Assembly (NCBI GenBank): GCA_031291335.1
Contig: JARLJF010000025.1
Span: 1 to 64,000 of the forward strand
Source of the DNA: Pandoraea sp.
GTDB lineage: Bacteria; Pseudomonadota; Gammaproteobacteria; Burkholderiales; Burkholderiaceae
Length of the DNA stretch: 64,000 nt
Reading direction: 5' to 3'
Under the pieces are notes generated by a model that had not been told where the DNA came from, made no database searches, and worked only from the letters and a program-made list of their open reading frames with translations. The stretch's first letter is position 1. Every line of letters starts with the position of its first letter. Position numbers and translations under genes: made by a program. This document shows positions 1 to 9,632 of the stretch, in pieces.

Positions 1-147
1 CCACGGCTCTGGGCCGATCGCGCGCAGGAACGTGGCAGTGTGCGAGGTACCGGCGCCGACCTCCATGTCGTAAGGCTGGAGCAACGCACAGCCTTGCTTG
101 TCCCAGTAATCCTGCAACGTCAGGATGACTTGTTGAAAGGTAAGCAT
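1..147 (-). CDS. glyQ: Glycyl-tRNA synthetase alpha subunit (N-terminal 49 codons, cut by window edge)
   Basis: Only the first 49 residues are present; the gene runs off the left edge. The reverse complement opens with [20 protein letters not shown] and continues with [20 protein letters not shown], the strongly conserved start of the alpha subunit of the alpha2beta2 bacterial glycyl-tRNA synthetase. This subunit carries the class II catalytic core that activates glycine and charges tRNA-Gly; glyS (beta) is expected just outside the window. It lies 195 bp downstream of lnt on the same strand, the usual Burkholderiaceae order. The ATG at 145-147 is the natural start because the family begins at exactly this residue. 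Confidence 0.97.
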   Translation of the reverse strand, partial: MLTFQQVILTLQDYWDKQGCALLQPYDMEVGAGTSHTATFLRAIGPEPW

Positions 148-292
148 GATGAATTCGCGCGGACGAACAGGAAAAAATGCGGATTTTGCGCAGCTTGCCG
201 ACCCGGCCGCGAGCGCGGCCGACAAACTAAAACATTGAATTTTAGCGGGAATTCGACCCGAACGGGGCGTCAGTGCCCATCGGGTGGTGCGA

Positions 293-316
293 CAGGGGGA
301 TTTTTACGTCCCCCTG
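293..316. repeat. Inverted repeat just past lnt
   Basis: Perfect 8-bp arms CAGGGGGA (293-300) and TCCCCCTG (309-316) around an 8-nt loop, 27 bp beyond the lnt stop codon. It could stop or stabilise the lnt transcript before glyQ, but no T-run follows on either strand, so the terminator reading is uncertain. Confidence 0.35.
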
Positions 317-342
317 CGTCATTCCGATGGCGCTCGTGTGTC

Positions 343-1899
343 TCAGCGTGCCCGGCGCGTCATCGCGAGACCGAGGCCCAGCGCGACCAGTGCAAGCACC
401 AGTGCGGGGACATTGCCGAAGCGAACATACGGGGTGAGGCCACTGTACGGCTGAACGTTCCCCGTGAGCGCGCCCGTCGTCATCGCGGGCAGACGCCCCT
501 GCACGTGACCGTGTGCGTCGATGATTGCTGTCGTGCCGGTGTTCGTCGCCCGTAACATCGGACGCCCCGTCTCCAGTGTGCGCATGCGCGCGATCTGCAG
601 ATGCTGGTCGAGGGCGATGGTGTCGCCGAACCACGCGAGATTGGTCGAGTTGGCGAGCACGGTCGCGGGTTCGGGCATGTTGCGCAGCGCCTGAGCGATT
701 TCCTCGCCGAACAAGTCCTCGTAGCAGATGTCGAGGGCGACACGCTGATCGCGAACCGGGAAGCCACTCGGCGTGGCCGAACCGCGCAGGAAGTCGCCCA
801 GCGGGATGTGCATCATGTCGACGAACCAGCGAAAGCCCCACGGGACGAATTCGCCGAAAGGCACGAGGTGATGCTTGTCGTAGCGGTTCAGCGTCTGGTC
901 GCGCGGTGTCACGCCGAACAGGCTGTTGGTCAGATCCGTCGGGCCGCGATCGGTCAGGGTCGCGCCCACGGCGCCGAGCACCACATGCGAACCGGTACGA
1001 TCGGCAAACTCCCGGATCGGGCCGGCCACTTCGGGCGGAATGCCTTGCAGCAGCACCGGGAACGCCGTCTCCGGCGTGATGATGAGATCGGCGGGCGCGG
1101 CCACGATCATGTCGCGATACAACGCCATGGCGTGGTCGATCCCGGCGCGCTCGAATTTCATGTCCTGCGCGATATTGCCTTGCAGCAGCCGAACCGTGAG
1201 CGGCTTGCCCGAGGGCGTCGTCCATTCGTGCCGGGTGAGCCCGGCGCCCACGCCCAGAAACACCAGTGTGCCAACGACGACGGCCAGACGGCGCATGGGG
1301 CGTGTCGTCACGACCACGGGCAGCACCGCGCGGGCAAGCCATGCGGCCGCGAGCGCGGCGAGTCCGCCAATGCCGTAGACACCGATGAGCGGCGCGAAGC
1401 CAGCGAGCGGACCGTCGACATGGGCGTAGCCGGGCGAGAGCCACGGGAAGCCGGTGAAGACGGTGCCGCGCAGCCATTCCGCGAGTGTCCAGGCGCCCGC
1501 GAAGGCGAGCGCTCGCCACGGGCCGGCCCCCGTCACCCAACGGGTAGCGAAGGTCGCGAGCGCTGGGTAAAGCGCGAGATAGATCGAGAACAGGACGACC
1601 GCTGCACCGGCCATGACGCTCGGCATGCCGCCGTACGTGTGCATGCTGATGTAGAGCCACCAGATGCCGGACACGAACGATGCGAGTCCGAAGCAGCCGC
1701 CGAGCCAGAGGGCGTCGCGACGAGAGGCGCTGCGCTCGACGAGCGCGAAGAGGCTCGCCATGGCGAGCAGTTGCAGCCACCAGACGTCGCGTGGTGCGAA
1801 CGCCAGCGTTTGCGCAATACCGGCCAGACCGGCGAGCACACGGGCACGCCAGGCCGGCCACGAGCGCCGCTCGGGCGCGTGGACGGTCATTTCCTGCAT
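343..1899 (-). CDS. lnt: Apolipoprotein N-acyltransferase
   Basis: Inner-membrane enzyme that adds the third acyl chain to the N-terminal cysteine of lipoproteins, the last step of lipoprotein maturation before Lol sorting. The 518-residue protein has about six hydrophobic segments in residues 15-220, then a nitrilase-like periplasmic domain. The catalytic Glu-Lys-Cys triad is visible: E277 in ITPETAFP, K342 in NRYDKHHLVPFGEF and C392 in DICYEDLFGEE. Length matches the family. It follows corC by 15 bp, as in the ybeZYX-lnt cluster of Escherichia coli. The start could be the second methionine (MTVHAPE), three codons in. Confidence 0.97.
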   Translation of the reverse strand: MQEMTVHAPERRSWPAWRARVLAGLAGIAQTLAFAPRDVWWLQLLAMASLFALVERSASRRDALWLGGCFGLASFVSGIWWLYISMHTYGGMPSVMAGAAVVLFSIYLALYPALATFATRWVTGAGPWRALAFAGAWTLAEWLRGTVFTGFPWLSPGYAHVDGPLAGFAPLIGVYGIGGLAALAAAWLARAVLPVVVTTRPMRRLAVVVGTLVFLGVGAGLTRHEWTTPSGKPLTVRLLQGNIAQDMKFERAGIDHAMALYRDMIVAAPADLIITPETAFPVLLQGIPPEVAGPIREFADRTGSHVVLGAVGATLTDRGPTDLTNSLFGVTPRDQTLNRYDKHHLVPFGEFVPWGFRWFVDMMHIPLGDFLRGSATPSGFPVRDQRVALDICYEDLFGEEIAQALRNMPEPATVLANSTNLAWFGDTIALDQHLQIARMRTLETGRPMLRATNTGTTAIIDAHGHVQGRLPAMTTGALTGNVQPYSGLTPYVRFGNVPALVLALVALGLGLAMTRRAR

Positions 1900-1914
1900 G
1901 GATCGATGGAGTGG

Positions 1915-2790
1915 TTACTCGGGCTGAACAGCGGGTGCCGGCTCCACGCGCCGCAACAGCAGCATGTGGACCTGACGGCCGTCGGCGCGCAGCACTTCGA
2001 ACACGAGATTGCCGACGCGCATACGCTCACCACGGCGCGGCACACGGCCGAACTGGTGCGTGATCATACCGCCGATCGTGTCGTTTTCGTCATCGTGGAA
2101 CTGCGTGCCGAACGCTTCGTTGAACTGCTCGATCTCGGTCAGCGCACGAATGCGATACGTGCCGTCGGGCGCGGCGATGATGTTGTCTTCTTCCTCATCG
2201 AAGTCGTACTCGTCTTCGATGTCGCCGACGATCTGCTCGAGCACGTCTTCAATGGTGATCAGGCCTGCCACGCCGCCGTATTCGTCCACGACGATGGCGA
2301 TGTGATTGCGATTCACGCGGAAGTCGTGCAGCAGCACGTTCAGACGCTTCGACTCCGGAATGAACACGGCCGGGCGCAGCATGTCGCGCACGTCGAAATC
2401 GTGGTTCGCGTAATAACGCACCAGATCCTTCGCGAGCAGAATGCCGATGATGTTGTCGCGATTGCCTTCGTAGACCGGATAGCGCGAGTGCGCCTGTTCC
2501 AGCACGAACGGGACAAATTCTTCGGGCGTCTGTTCGATGTTGATGGCGTCCATTTGCGCGCGCGGCACCATGATGTCGCGGGCACACAGATCAGCCACCT
2601 GGAATACGCCCTCGATCATCGCCAGAGAATCGGCGTCCATCAGGTTACGGGCGTGGGCGTCTTGCAGAATTTCGAGCAACTCTGCGCGCGACTCCGGCTC
2701 CGGGGAAATCAGATCGGTGAGGCGTTCGAGCAGAGAGCGAGGTTTTTCAGGGTTTTTTCGACCGGGTCGACTGGGATAAGGGTCGTTCAT
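1915..2790 (-). CDS. corC: CorC/HlyC-family CBS-domain protein
   Basis: A 291-residue soluble protein with paired CBS domains (about residues 70-200, including the motifs CARDIMVPRAQMDAI and VVDEYGGVAGLITIEDVLE) and a C-terminal CorC_HlyC domain (about 210-285) that ends in LLLRRVEP. Family members are linked to magnesium and cobalt efflux; E. coli YbeX belongs here, and its exact role is still debated. An acidic linker (DEYDFDEEEDN) joins the two parts. It sits between the ChaC-like gene and lnt on the same strand, so co-expression with the miaB-phoH-ybeY block is likely. There are no membrane segments, so it is not itself a transporter. Confidence 0.95.
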   Translation of the reverse strand: MNDPYPSRPGRKNPEKPRSLLERLTDLISPEPESRAELLEILQDAHARNLMDADSLAMIEGVFQVADLCARDIMVPRAQMDAINIEQTPEEFVPFVLEQAHSRYPVYEGNRDNIIGILLAKDLVRYYANHDFDVRDMLRPAVFIPESKRLNVLLHDFRVNRNHIAIVVDEYGGVAGLITIEDVLEQIVGDIEDEYDFDEEEDNIIAAPDGTYRIRALTEIEQFNEAFGTQFHDDENDTIGGMITHQFGRVPRRGERMRVGNLVFEVLRADGRQVHMLLLRRVEPAPAVQPE

Positions 2791-2996
2791 GACGGCGCGT
2801 CCAAGTTGGGCGGACGCCGAGCTGTTACAGGAAGCTCAAGGATACACCAGATGTGCGGCATCACTGCGACAGCACCGCAGCGTATCGGCGGTGTTTCCGT
2901 ACGGTTTTCGCATCGTTTCCGAATGGTTTTATTACGCCGTATTGGCGACAGTGCGATGCCGCGGATTTCGGAACCTTCAACGTGTTTGCGCGTGTT

Positions 2997-3683
2997 TCAG
3001 TGTGCACCGCAGCGGTGCAACACGGCTTCCAGCGCGGGGTCGGGCATGCCGGCTTCACGCAGCGCCTTGACCGTCCGGGCGACGTAATCCTGTGTCGTGC
3101 CGTAACGCCCCTGCGCCTGATCGAAGACCTTGCGGATGATCTCGTCGGGCAGACGTCCCGCGTAGCTTTTCACGTCGCGTCGCATGACGAATGCCAGCGC
3201 GGGCGCAGTGCGGCCATCGGCGAGTACGCAATTGAGCCACGCCGGCCGATACGAGCCCATCGCCATCTCGCGATACCAGAGCGTTTCGAGTTCGGTGCGG
3301 GCTTTGGCAGCCGAGAGTCGCAGCGCCACGCCCGCACACGAACCGCCCCGGTCGAGTGCGAGCACGAGTCCGGGTTGCTCAGGCGTGCCGCGATTGACGC
3401 GCGACCAGAGATACAACCCGCGGTGATAGCCATAGACGCGGGCGCGCTGGCTTTCCTCGACCGGCAGACCGGGGTTCCAGATGAGCGAGCCGTACGCGAA
3501 GATCCACAGGTCCTGACGACCATCCCAGCCGGTGAGCGCCGCGTCGAGCGAGGACGAGAGTTCTTCCTGCGTCAGGTGGCGGCCCAGCCCGATGTCGGGC
3601 GGATATTGGGTGCATCCCGGACCGCTCGACACGCTGGCCGGTGGTGTCTCGGAGGCAGTCGGGCGATCAGGGTGGCGGTCCAT
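2997..3683 (-). CDS. ChaC-like gamma-glutamylcyclotransferase
   Basis: A 228-residue protein with the diagnostic substrate-loop motif IFAYGSLIWNPG near residue 60 and the region ELETLWYREM that carries the expected acidic catalytic residue of the ChaC family. ChaC enzymes cleave glutathione to 5-oxoproline and Cys-Gly in the cytoplasm. A much longer open frame runs upstream to 3974, but it overlaps ybeY in another frame and is arginine-rich shadow sequence. The ATG at 3681-3683, 11 bp after the ybeY stop, is therefore the better start. The gene is inserted between ybeY and corC, which are adjacent in enterobacteria. Glutathione as substrate is inferred from the family. Confidence 0.9.
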   Translation of the reverse strand: MDRHPDRPTASETPPASVSSGPGCTQYPPDIGLGRHLTQEELSSSLDAALTGWDGRQDLWIFAYGSLIWNPGLPVEESQRARVYGYHRGLYLWSRVNRGTPEQPGLVLALDRGGSCAGVALRLSAAKARTELETLWYREMAMGSYRPAWLNCVLADGRTAPALAFVMRRDVKSYAGRLPDEIIRKVFDQAQGRYGTTQDYVARTVKALREAGMPDPALEAVLHRCGAH

Positions 3684-3694
3684 GCGATATCGGT

Positions 3695-4273
3695 TCAGGC
3701 GCGGCGCGGTTTGGCCGGCGTCTTGGCTTTGGTTTTGGTTTTGACAGGATTCACGCGATCCGCGGCAGTGGCAGATTTTTCCGACGCATAAGGATCGGCA
3801 TAGCCGAGACCGGCGAGAATCTCCGTCTCCAGACTTTCCATTTCCTGTGCCTCGTCGTCCGCTTCGTGGTCGTAGCCTTGCGCATGGAGCACGCCGTGCA
3901 CGATCAGGTGCGCGTAATGCGCTTCGAGCGCGATGCCTTGCTCGTTCGCCTCGCGCTCGACTACCGGGCAGCACAGCACGATGTCGCCCGTCACCGGATC
4001 GCTTTCGTCCTGCGCGTAGGCAAACGTGAGCACATTGGTGGCGTAGTCCTTGCCGCGATAGCCGCGATTGAGCGTCTGGCCTTCCTCGGTGTCGACGAAG
4101 CGCAGCGTCAGTTCGGCGTCGGCCAGCAGCGCAGCCTGCACCCAGCGGCGCACGGCGGTGCGCGAGAGCAGCGCCTTGTGCGCGGCGAACGCCGGGCCGG
4201 CGACGAACTGGCTGGTCAGCGTTAGCGCATGGCGCGGCGACCGTGGTGCTCGCTCGCTGATGCCCTGACTCAT
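3695..4273 (-). CDS. ybeY: Endoribonuclease YbeY
   Basis: Single-strand endoribonuclease needed for 16S rRNA 3' end maturation and 70S ribosome quality control. The zinc-binding signature [15 protein letters not shown] (residues 126-140) supplies the three histidines of the H-x3-H-x5-H site, and the upstream region [18 protein letters not shown] is also family-typical. At 192 residues it carries a lysine/threonine/proline-rich C-terminal tail of about 20 residues ([16 protein letters not shown]) longer than enterobacterial YbeY. Its ATG overlaps the phoH stop codon by 4 bp (ATGA, 4270-4273), so the two are translationally coupled. Confidence 0.96.
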   Translation of the reverse strand: MSQGISERAPRSPRHALTLTSQFVAGPAFAAHKALLSRTAVRRWVQAALLADAELTLRFVDTEEGQTLNRGYRGKDYATNVLTFAYAQDESDPVTGDIVLCCPVVEREANEQGIALEAHYAHLIVHGVLHAQGYDHEADDEAQEMESLETEILAGLGYADPYASEKSATAADRVNPVKTKTKAKTPAKPRRA

Positions 4274-5427
4274 GCCTTGCCTCGCGATGCGCGGGCCTCG
4301 CGTCGCTCGCGATCCGTCGGTTCCGGCAGATCCAGTCCGGCTTCGGCGTGTTGTGTGTGTGCGTCGTACGCCTCGACGATACGGGCGACCAGCGGGTGAC
4401 GCACCACGTCCACGCTGGTGAAGCGGGTCATGGCGATACCGCGAACGTTCTTCAGGATCAGTTGCGCTTCCATCAGGCCGCTCTTCGAACCGCGCGGCAG
4501 GTCGACCTGCGTGGTGTCGCCGGTCACGACGGCCTTGCTGCCGAAGCCGATACGCGTGAGGAACATCTTCATCTGCTCGGGCGTGGTGTTTTGCGCCTCG
4601 TCCAGGATGATGAACGCGTGATTGAGCGTGCGCCCGCGCATATACGCGAGCGGCGCGATCTCGATCATCTGCTTTTCGAAGTATTTCTGGGTCTTGTCGA
4701 AGCCGAGCAGATCGTAGAGCGCGTCGTACAGCGGGCGCAGGTACGGGTCGACCTTCTGAGCCAGATCGCCGGGCAGGAAGCCCAGACGTTCCCCCGCTTC
4801 CACGGCCGGACGCGTGAGCACGATGCGCTTGACGGCGTCGCGCTCGAGCGCGTCGACGGCGCATGCCACAGCCAGATAGGTCTTGCCGGTACCGGCCGGG
4901 CCGATGCCGAACGTCACATCGTGCGAGAGGATCTGCTTGAGGTAATCGCGCTGCGCCGGGGTGCGGCCGTGCAGGTCGCTGCGGCGTGTGTGCAGCACGG
5001 GCGAGCCGTCTTCGGTCTCGCCGGCGGCAAACGGGTTGTCGTCGCCATGTCGCACCGTCGGCACGAGGCCCTGACGCGACTCCACAAGACCTAGCTGAAT
5101 GTCATCGACGGACAACGGCTCGGTGGCGCGGTTGTAGAAACTCTCGAGTGCCTGGGTGGCGATCACGGCACTCTTGCCGCGAACGGAGAAGCGATGGCCG
5201 CGGCGCGAAATCGAGACGTCGAGCGCCTGTTCGATCTGACGCAGGTTTTCGTCGAGCGGGCCACAAAGGTTGGCCAGACGGCGATTGTCGTTGCGCGGGG
5301 CAGTGAATTCTTGGACGGGTGCTTTCAAGATGATCCGGTCGGGTGCCTGTTCAGGTCGTTCGATGGAGTCGCCGGGGGCAGGCTCGGGAATGCGGTGTGC
5401 TCGCCAGGGCCTGCCGGGTCCGTTCAT
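4270..5427 (-). CDS. PhoH-like ATPase (PhoL)
   Basis: A 385-residue cytoplasmic P-loop NTPase, the YbeZ/PhoH partner of YbeY. The Walker A motif GPAGTGKT lies at residues 176-183, and the Walker B region reads [10 protein letters not shown]. The C-terminal part includes [18 protein letters not shown], typical of PhoH. An N-terminal KH-like region of about 150 residues precedes the ATPase, as usual for this family. The start is at 5425-5427, 15 bp after the miaB stop. The order miaB-phoH-ybeY supports a role in rRNA or RNA processing with YbeY rather than in phosphate starvation; that role is inferred from context. Confidence 0.95.
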   Translation of the reverse strand: MNGPGRPWRAHRIPEPAPGDSIERPEQAPDRIILKAPVQEFTAPRNDNRRLANLCGPLDENLRQIEQALDVSISRRGHRFSVRGKSAVIATQALESFYNRATEPLSVDDIQLGLVESRQGLVPTVRHGDDNPFAAGETEDGSPVLHTRRSDLHGRTPAQRDYLKQILSHDVTFGIGPAGTGKTYLAVACAVDALERDAVKRIVLTRPAVEAGERLGFLPGDLAQKVDPYLRPLYDALYDLLGFDKTQKYFEKQMIEIAPLAYMRGRTLNHAFIILDEAQNTTPEQMKMFLTRIGFGSKAVVTGDTTQVDLPRGSKSGLMEAQLILKNVRGIAMTRFTSVDVVRHPLVARIVEAYDAHTQHAEAGLDLPEPTDRERREARASRGKA

Positions 5428-5442
5428 ATTCGCAAATTTCGC

Positions 5443-6786
5443 TTAGTGCGTGGTAACGAGTTCGCCACGCAACGAGTGCGGGTAGGCGAACGTGATCACA
5501 ACGTCGGTCATCTGGCCGATCAGGCTGGCGCGTTGCGCTTCGGAGGCGGGGAAGTTCACCACGCGGTTGTTCTCCGTACGGCCTTGCAGCTCGTTCGAGT
5601 CCTTGCGCGACACGCCCTCGACGAGAATGCGCTGACGCGAACCGACCATGCTCTGGCTGATGCGCGCGGCGTTTTCCTCGACCACGGCCTGCAAGTGTTG
5701 CAGACGGCGCAGCTTGACTTCACGCGGGGTGTCGTCCGGCAGATTCGCGGCCGGCGTGCCGGGACGCGGGCTGTAGATGAACGAGAAGCTCGTGTCGTAA
5801 CCGATTTCGTTGATCATTGCCATGAGCTTGTCGAAATCCTCTTCCGTCTCGCCGGGGAAGCCGACGATGAAGTCCGACGACATCGACATGTCCGGGCGCA
5901 CCTGACGCAGGCGGCGAATGATCGACTTGTATTCCAGCACGGTGTAGCCGCGCTTCATTGCCGAGAGCACACGGTCGGCGCCGTGCTGCACGGGCAGGTG
6001 CAAATGGCTCACGAGCTTGGGCACCTTGGCATAGGTGTCGATCAGACGCTGCGTGAATTCCTTCGGGTGGCTGGTCGTGTAACGGATTCGCTCGATGCCC
6101 GGCACTTCCGCCACGTATTCGATGAGCAGCGCGAAGTCGGCGATTTCGCCGTCGGCCATCAGGCCGCGATAGGCATTCACGTTCTGACCGAGCAGCGTGA
6201 TTTCGCGCACGCCCTGCTCGGCCAAGCCGGCGATCTCGGTGAGCACGTCTTCGAACGGGCGCGAGACTTCGTCGCCACGCGTGTACGGCACTACGCAGTA
6301 GGTGCAGTATTTGGAGCAGCCTTCCATGATCGAGACGAAGGCGGTCGCGCCCTCGACCTTGGCCGGCGGCAGATGGTCGAACTTCTCGATTTCAGGGAAC
6401 GAGATATCGACCTGCGAGCGGCCGGTGGCGCGGCGCGCTTCGAGCATCTGCGGCAGACGGTGCAGCGTTTGCGGGCCGAACACCACGTCCACGTACGGCG
6501 CGCGCTGCACGATGGCGGCGCCTTCCTGGCTGGCAACGCAGCCGCCCACGCCGATCACCAGATCCGGCTTGATTTCCTTGAGCGCGCGCATGCGGCCCAG
6601 ATCCGAGAACACCTTTTCCTGCGCCTTTTCGCGCACGGAGCAGGTGTTGAACAGGATGACGTCGGCGTCTTCGGGGGAATCGGTCTTTTCGAGACCTTCG
6701 GCTGCGCCGAGCACGTCCGCCATCTTGTCGGAGTCGTACTCGTTCATCTGACAGCCGAACGTCTTGATGTAAATCTTCTTTGCCAT
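5443..6786 (-). CDS. miaB: tRNA-2-methylthio-N6-dimethylallyladenosine synthase
   Basis: Radical SAM methylthiotransferase that converts i6A37 to ms2i6A37 in tRNAs reading UNN codons. The 447-residue protein shows all three domains. The N-terminal UPF0004 domain holds the auxiliary [4Fe-4S] cysteines C12, C49 and C83. The radical SAM core has the CxxxCxxC set at C157, C161 and C164 (CSKYCTYC). The C-terminal TRAM-like region ends in [11 protein letters not shown]. It heads the leftward block that continues into phoH, ybeY, the ChaC-like gene, corC and lnt. Confidence 0.97.
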   Translation of the reverse strand: MAKKIYIKTFGCQMNEYDSDKMADVLGAAEGLEKTDSPEDADVILFNTCSVREKAQEKVFSDLGRMRALKEIKPDLVIGVGGCVASQEGAAIVQRAPYVDVVFGPQTLHRLPQMLEARRATGRSQVDISFPEIEKFDHLPPAKVEGATAFVSIMEGCSKYCTYCVVPYTRGDEVSRPFEDVLTEIAGLAEQGVREITLLGQNVNAYRGLMADGEIADFALLIEYVAEVPGIERIRYTTSHPKEFTQRLIDTYAKVPKLVSHLHLPVQHGADRVLSAMKRGYTVLEYKSIIRRLRQVRPDMSMSSDFIVGFPGETEEDFDKLMAMINEIGYDTSFSFIYSPRPGTPAANLPDDTPREVKLRRLQHLQAVVEENAARISQSMVGSRQRILVEGVSRKDSNELQGRTENNRVVNFPASEAQRASLIGQMTDVVITFAYPHSLRGELVTTH

Positions 6787-6886
6787 TGAGTGTGCGCCGT
6801 TCGCAGTGATTAACCTGGGGGCGTCCGTATTGGATGTTTCAGGGGTTCAAACTTGCCGGGCTGCAGGAGAAAAGCGGCGGCCCAAA

Positions 6887-6910
6887 CGCAAAAGCCGGCG
6901 TGGCCGGCCT
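6887..6910 (-). terminator. Probable terminator of the metal-ABC operon
   Basis: Read on the minus strand, GCCGGC pairs with a second GCCGGC across a 3-nt loop and is followed by TTTTGCGTTT. It lies about 75 bp past the stop of the metal-binding protein gene and before miaB, where a leftward operon terminator would be expected. Confidence 0.5.
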
Positions 6911-6985
6911 GTCCGGACCTCCGTAGCGGGGCCGGTGAGTGGTGCACGCATTATACCGCGTGCACCGTGGGGGAGCGCAGCGAGA

Positions 6986-7945
6986 CTAGCGGTTGTCCTT
7001 CATCGCGGCAGCAATGGCGCGGATGTTGTGCTGGAACAACTGGAGGTAGGTCGTGGCTTCCGGATTCTGCGACAGGGCGTCGGAGTAGAGCTTGCCGTCG
7101 ACCGTGACCTTGGCGTCCTTGGCGATGCGCTCGACCAGACGCGGATTCGAGATGTTCTCCATGAAGACCGCCTTGATGCCGGTGCGACGGATCACGCGGA
7201 TCAGGTTCGCGACATCCTTGGCGCTGGCTTCGCTCTCCGTCGACACGCCTTCCGGGGCGAGGAACTTGATGCCGAAGCGCTGGCCGAGATAGCCGAAAGC
7301 GTCATGCGAGGTCAGCACCACGCGGCGTGCGGACGGAATCGGGGCGAGCTGCTTGTTCGCCCAGGTGATCAGGTCGTCGAGCGCGCCTTGATAGTTCTTG
7401 GCGCGCTCCGCGTAGTAGGCGCTGCCGGCCGGGTCGGCCTGCGACAGCGCGGCCGCGATGTTCTCGACCATCGCCTTCACTCGCTCCGGGTCCTGGAACA
7501 TGTGCGGATCGGTCACCGTCTTGCCGTCGTCGACCATGGTACGGGGCTTGAGGCCCTTGGTGACCGTGACCAGCGTGCCGGGATAGTGGCTCGACTTCAT
7601 TAGGCGGGGCAGCCAGCCTTCAAAGCCCAGACCGTTCACGAAGAAGAGCTTGGTGCCCGAAATCTTGGCGACGTCGGCCGGGGTCGGCTCGTAGACGTGC
7701 GTGTCCTGATCGGGGCCGACGAGGGTTGTGACGTCGATCCGGTCCCCCCCGACCACCTTCACGATGTCGGACAGGATGCTGAAGCTCACGCCGACGGGCA
7801 AGCGCGTGTCCTGTGCGCGCGCCGGGCTGGCGAACGCCAGTGCCAGGGCGAACATTGTGGCGAATAGCCCTGCACCCAGCCACGATTTGCCGCCGGACGC
7901 GTTTCCGCCCGACGTGTTTCCGCCCGATTTACCCAATCCGAACAT
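6986..7945 (-). CDS. Metal ABC transporter periplasmic binding protein (ZnuA/TroA family)
   Basis: A 319-residue cluster A-I solute-binding protein that captures a divalent metal for the adjacent permease and ATPase. A signal peptide ends at PARA-QDTR (about residue 44). Likely metal ligands are His in DTHVYEPTP, His in DPHMFQDPERV, Glu in the APEGVSTESEAS region and Asp in KLYSDAL. There is no His-rich loop of the kind seen in many ZnuA proteins, and a His-His-Glu-Asp set resembles Mn/Fe-type members, so zinc specificity is not secure. The first 20 residues hold a tandem Gly-Ser-Asn repeat ahead of the signal peptide. It is the last gene of the operon, 11 bp after the permease. Confidence 0.9.
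   Translation of the reverse strand: MFGLGKSGGNTSGGNASGGKSWLGAGLFATMFALALAFASPARAQDTRLPVGVSFSILSDIVKVVGGDRIDVTTLVGPDQDTHVYEPTPADVAKISGTKLFFVNGLGFEGWLPRLMKSSHYPGTLVTVTKGLKPRTMVDDGKTVTDPHMFQDPERVKAMVENIAAALSQADPAGSAYYAERAKNYQGALDDLITWANKQLAPIPSARRVVLTSHDAFGYLGQRFGIKFLAPEGVSTESEASAKDVANLIRVIRRTGIKAVFMENISNPRLVERIAKDAKVTVDGKLYSDALSQNPEATTYLQLFQHNIRAIAAAMKDNR
7890..7935. repeat. Three tandem 15-bp units in the 5' end of the binding-protein gene
   Basis: On the coding strand the unit TCGGGCGGAAAC plus a variable codon is repeated three times with small changes, encoding SGGNT-SGGNA-SGGKS. It lies upstream of the hydrophobic core of the signal peptide, so it lengthens the n-region. The repeat can change copy number by slippage without breaking the frame. 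Confidence 0.6.
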
Positions 7946-7956
7946 TTTTTCCTCTC

Positions 7957-8820
7957 TTAAAGCGCCGGGGCCTTCGCCGTGTTGGCCTGGCCCGGCGTGG
8001 CAAGCAGTGCGCCCAGATAGGCGATACCTGCCGTCAAAACGATGGCCGGTCCCGAAGGGCAGGCCAGGTAATACGAAATCAGCAACCCGATCACGCTCGA
8101 CGCACTCGCGACCAGCCAGGCCACGAGGAGCATGCCCGGCAGCGTGCGGGCGACGAGCCGCGCGGTCGCCGCCGGCAGCATCATCAGTCCTACGGCCATG
8201 AGCGTGCCCATCGCCTGAAATCCCGCCACGAGGTTCATCACCGTGAGCACGGTGAAGCCGAGGTGGTAACGCATCACGCTCTTGCCATGACCGTGGCCGA
8301 GGAACGTGGGGTCGGCGCTATCCAGCACGAGACCGCGATAATGCCACCCGAACCAGAGCAGCGTCACGGTAGCGATTGCGGCCACGAGAATGAGCGACGG
8401 ATCGTCCACCGCCAGCACGGAACCAAAGAGCAGGTGCATCAGATCGACGCTGTTGCCCCATTTGGAGACGATCACCACGCCGCCAGCCAGCGCCAGTAAG
8501 TAGAAGCCGGCGAACGAGGCGCCTTCATCCAGTCGCGTGCGGCGGCTCGACAGCCCGGCGAGCAACGCCACGAGCAGGCCGGCGACCATGCCGCCACCTG
8601 CCATCCACGGCAGCGACAGCCCGCCGATCAGATAACCGATGGCAGCCCCCGGCAGCACGGCATGCGAGAGCGAATCGCCCATCAGGCTCATGCGTCGCAG
8701 CAGCAGGAACACGCCTACCGGCGTGCATCCGATCGACAGCGCCAGGCTGCCGACGAGCGCGTGCCGCATGAAGTCGAATTCCGAAAACGGGCCGACGAGC
8801 AGATCCAGTACCGTGCTCAT
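7957..8820 (-). CDS. Metal ABC transporter permease (ZnuB family)
   Basis: A 287-residue inner-membrane protein with about eight hydrophobic segments, of the ABC-3 family that forms the channel of Zn/Mn/Fe importers. Family-typical stretches include MSLMGDSLSHAVLPGAAIGY near the N-terminus and FQAMGTLMAVGLMMLPAATA in the second half. The start ATG overlaps the ATPase stop codon (ATGA, 8817-8820), so it is translated with the ATPase. Its binding protein follows after 11 bp. Confidence 0.93.
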   Translation of the reverse strand: MSTVLDLLVGPFSEFDFMRHALVGSLALSIGCTPVGVFLLLRRMSLMGDSLSHAVLPGAAIGYLIGGLSLPWMAGGGMVAGLLVALLAGLSSRRTRLDEGASFAGFYLLALAGGVVIVSKWGNSVDLMHLLFGSVLAVDDPSLILVAAIATVTLLWFGWHYRGLVLDSADPTFLGHGHGKSVMRYHLGFTVLTVMNLVAGFQAMGTLMAVGLMMLPAATARLVARTLPGMLLVAWLVASASSVIGLLISYYLACPSGPAIVLTAGIAYLGALLATPGQANTAKAPAL

Positions 8821-9632
8821 CGGGGGCCTGCGCGTGTCGTCATGACCGAAGCCGGCAGGGGCGCACCCTTCGGGGCCAATTCACCGGACGATGCCGAGGG
8901 CGAACCTGCGGCGCGGGCCGTATAGCCGCCAGCACCCGACAGACCGGCATGCGTGCCACTACCGGTGCTGTCGGCAGACGGCAGTCCGCCGTGCAGACAC
9001 TCCGTCGGTGCGCCCGACGCGACCAGCCGGCCAGCCATCACGGCGACGTGCGAGAAGCGCTCGAGCACGAGCGGCAGGTCATGAAGTACCGTCACCACCG
9101 TGCGTCCTTCATTGCGCCATTGATCCAGCAAAGCGAGCAACAGTTCCGCCGACGGCACATCGATGCCGGTGAGGGGTTCGTCCAGCAAAACGATAGGGGC
9201 GTCTTCCACGATGAGCCGTGCGAAGCGGGCGCGCTGCCATTGACCGCCTGACAAGACTTCCAGCGGCTGAGCGCGTTTGTCCGCAAGGCCAACGCGGGAC
9301 AGGGCGTCGTGAGCGCGGTCGAATTCGTGGCGTCCGAGGCGGCGGGCGTCGCCTGTGCGCCGCCACGTGCCCGTCAGCACATATTCTTCGACGCACATGG
9401 GGAATCGGTGATCCGTCTCGGGCCGCTGCGAAAGATAGGCCACCGGCCCATCGCAAACGATCTTGCCCTTTGAGGCCTTCTGCAGGCCTGCGAGCGCACG
9501 CAGCAGGGTAGTCTTGCCGCCGCCATTGGGGCCGACGACCGCCGACAGCACGCCCGGTGCAAACGTGGCGCTCACGCTCTCCAGGGCAGTGTTCGGCCCG
9601 AAGTGGACCGAGAGATCATGGCAGCCGATCAC
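8817..9632 (-). CDS. Metal ABC transporter ATP-binding protein (ZnuC family)
   Basis: A 271-residue ATPase that powers the importer. It has Walker A GPNGGGKT, signature LSGGQWQRARFARLI, Walker B IVLLDEPLTGID and the switch histidine in TVLHDLPLV. I choose the GTG at 9630-9632 as start because it overlaps the stop codon of the upstream 40-codon ORF (GTGA) and the protein then begins directly with the ABC fold (VIGCHDLSVHFG). The open frame continues upstream to 9806, but that part overlaps the small ORF. A Gly/Ser/Ala-rich tail of about 50 residues after the ABC domain is longer than in ZnuC of enterobacteria. Confidence 0.92.
   Translation of the reverse strand: MIGCHDLSVHFGPNTALESVSATFAPGVLSAVVGPNGGGKTTLLRALAGLQKASKGKIVCDGPVAYLSQRPETDHRFPMCVEEYVLTGTWRRTGDARRLGRHEFDRAHDALSRVGLADKRAQPLEVLSGGQWQRARFARLIVEDAPIVLLDEPLTGIDVPSAELLLALLDQWRNEGRTVVTVLHDLPLVLERFSHVAVMAGRLVASGAPTECLHGGLPSADSTGSGTHAGLSGAGGYTARAAGSPSASSGELAPKGAPLPASVMTTRAGPR

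Noticed and set aside
601-3087. 828-codon plus-strand frame opposite lnt and corC
   Set aside because: Shadow of two certain genes; Arg/His-rich, no ribosome binding site.
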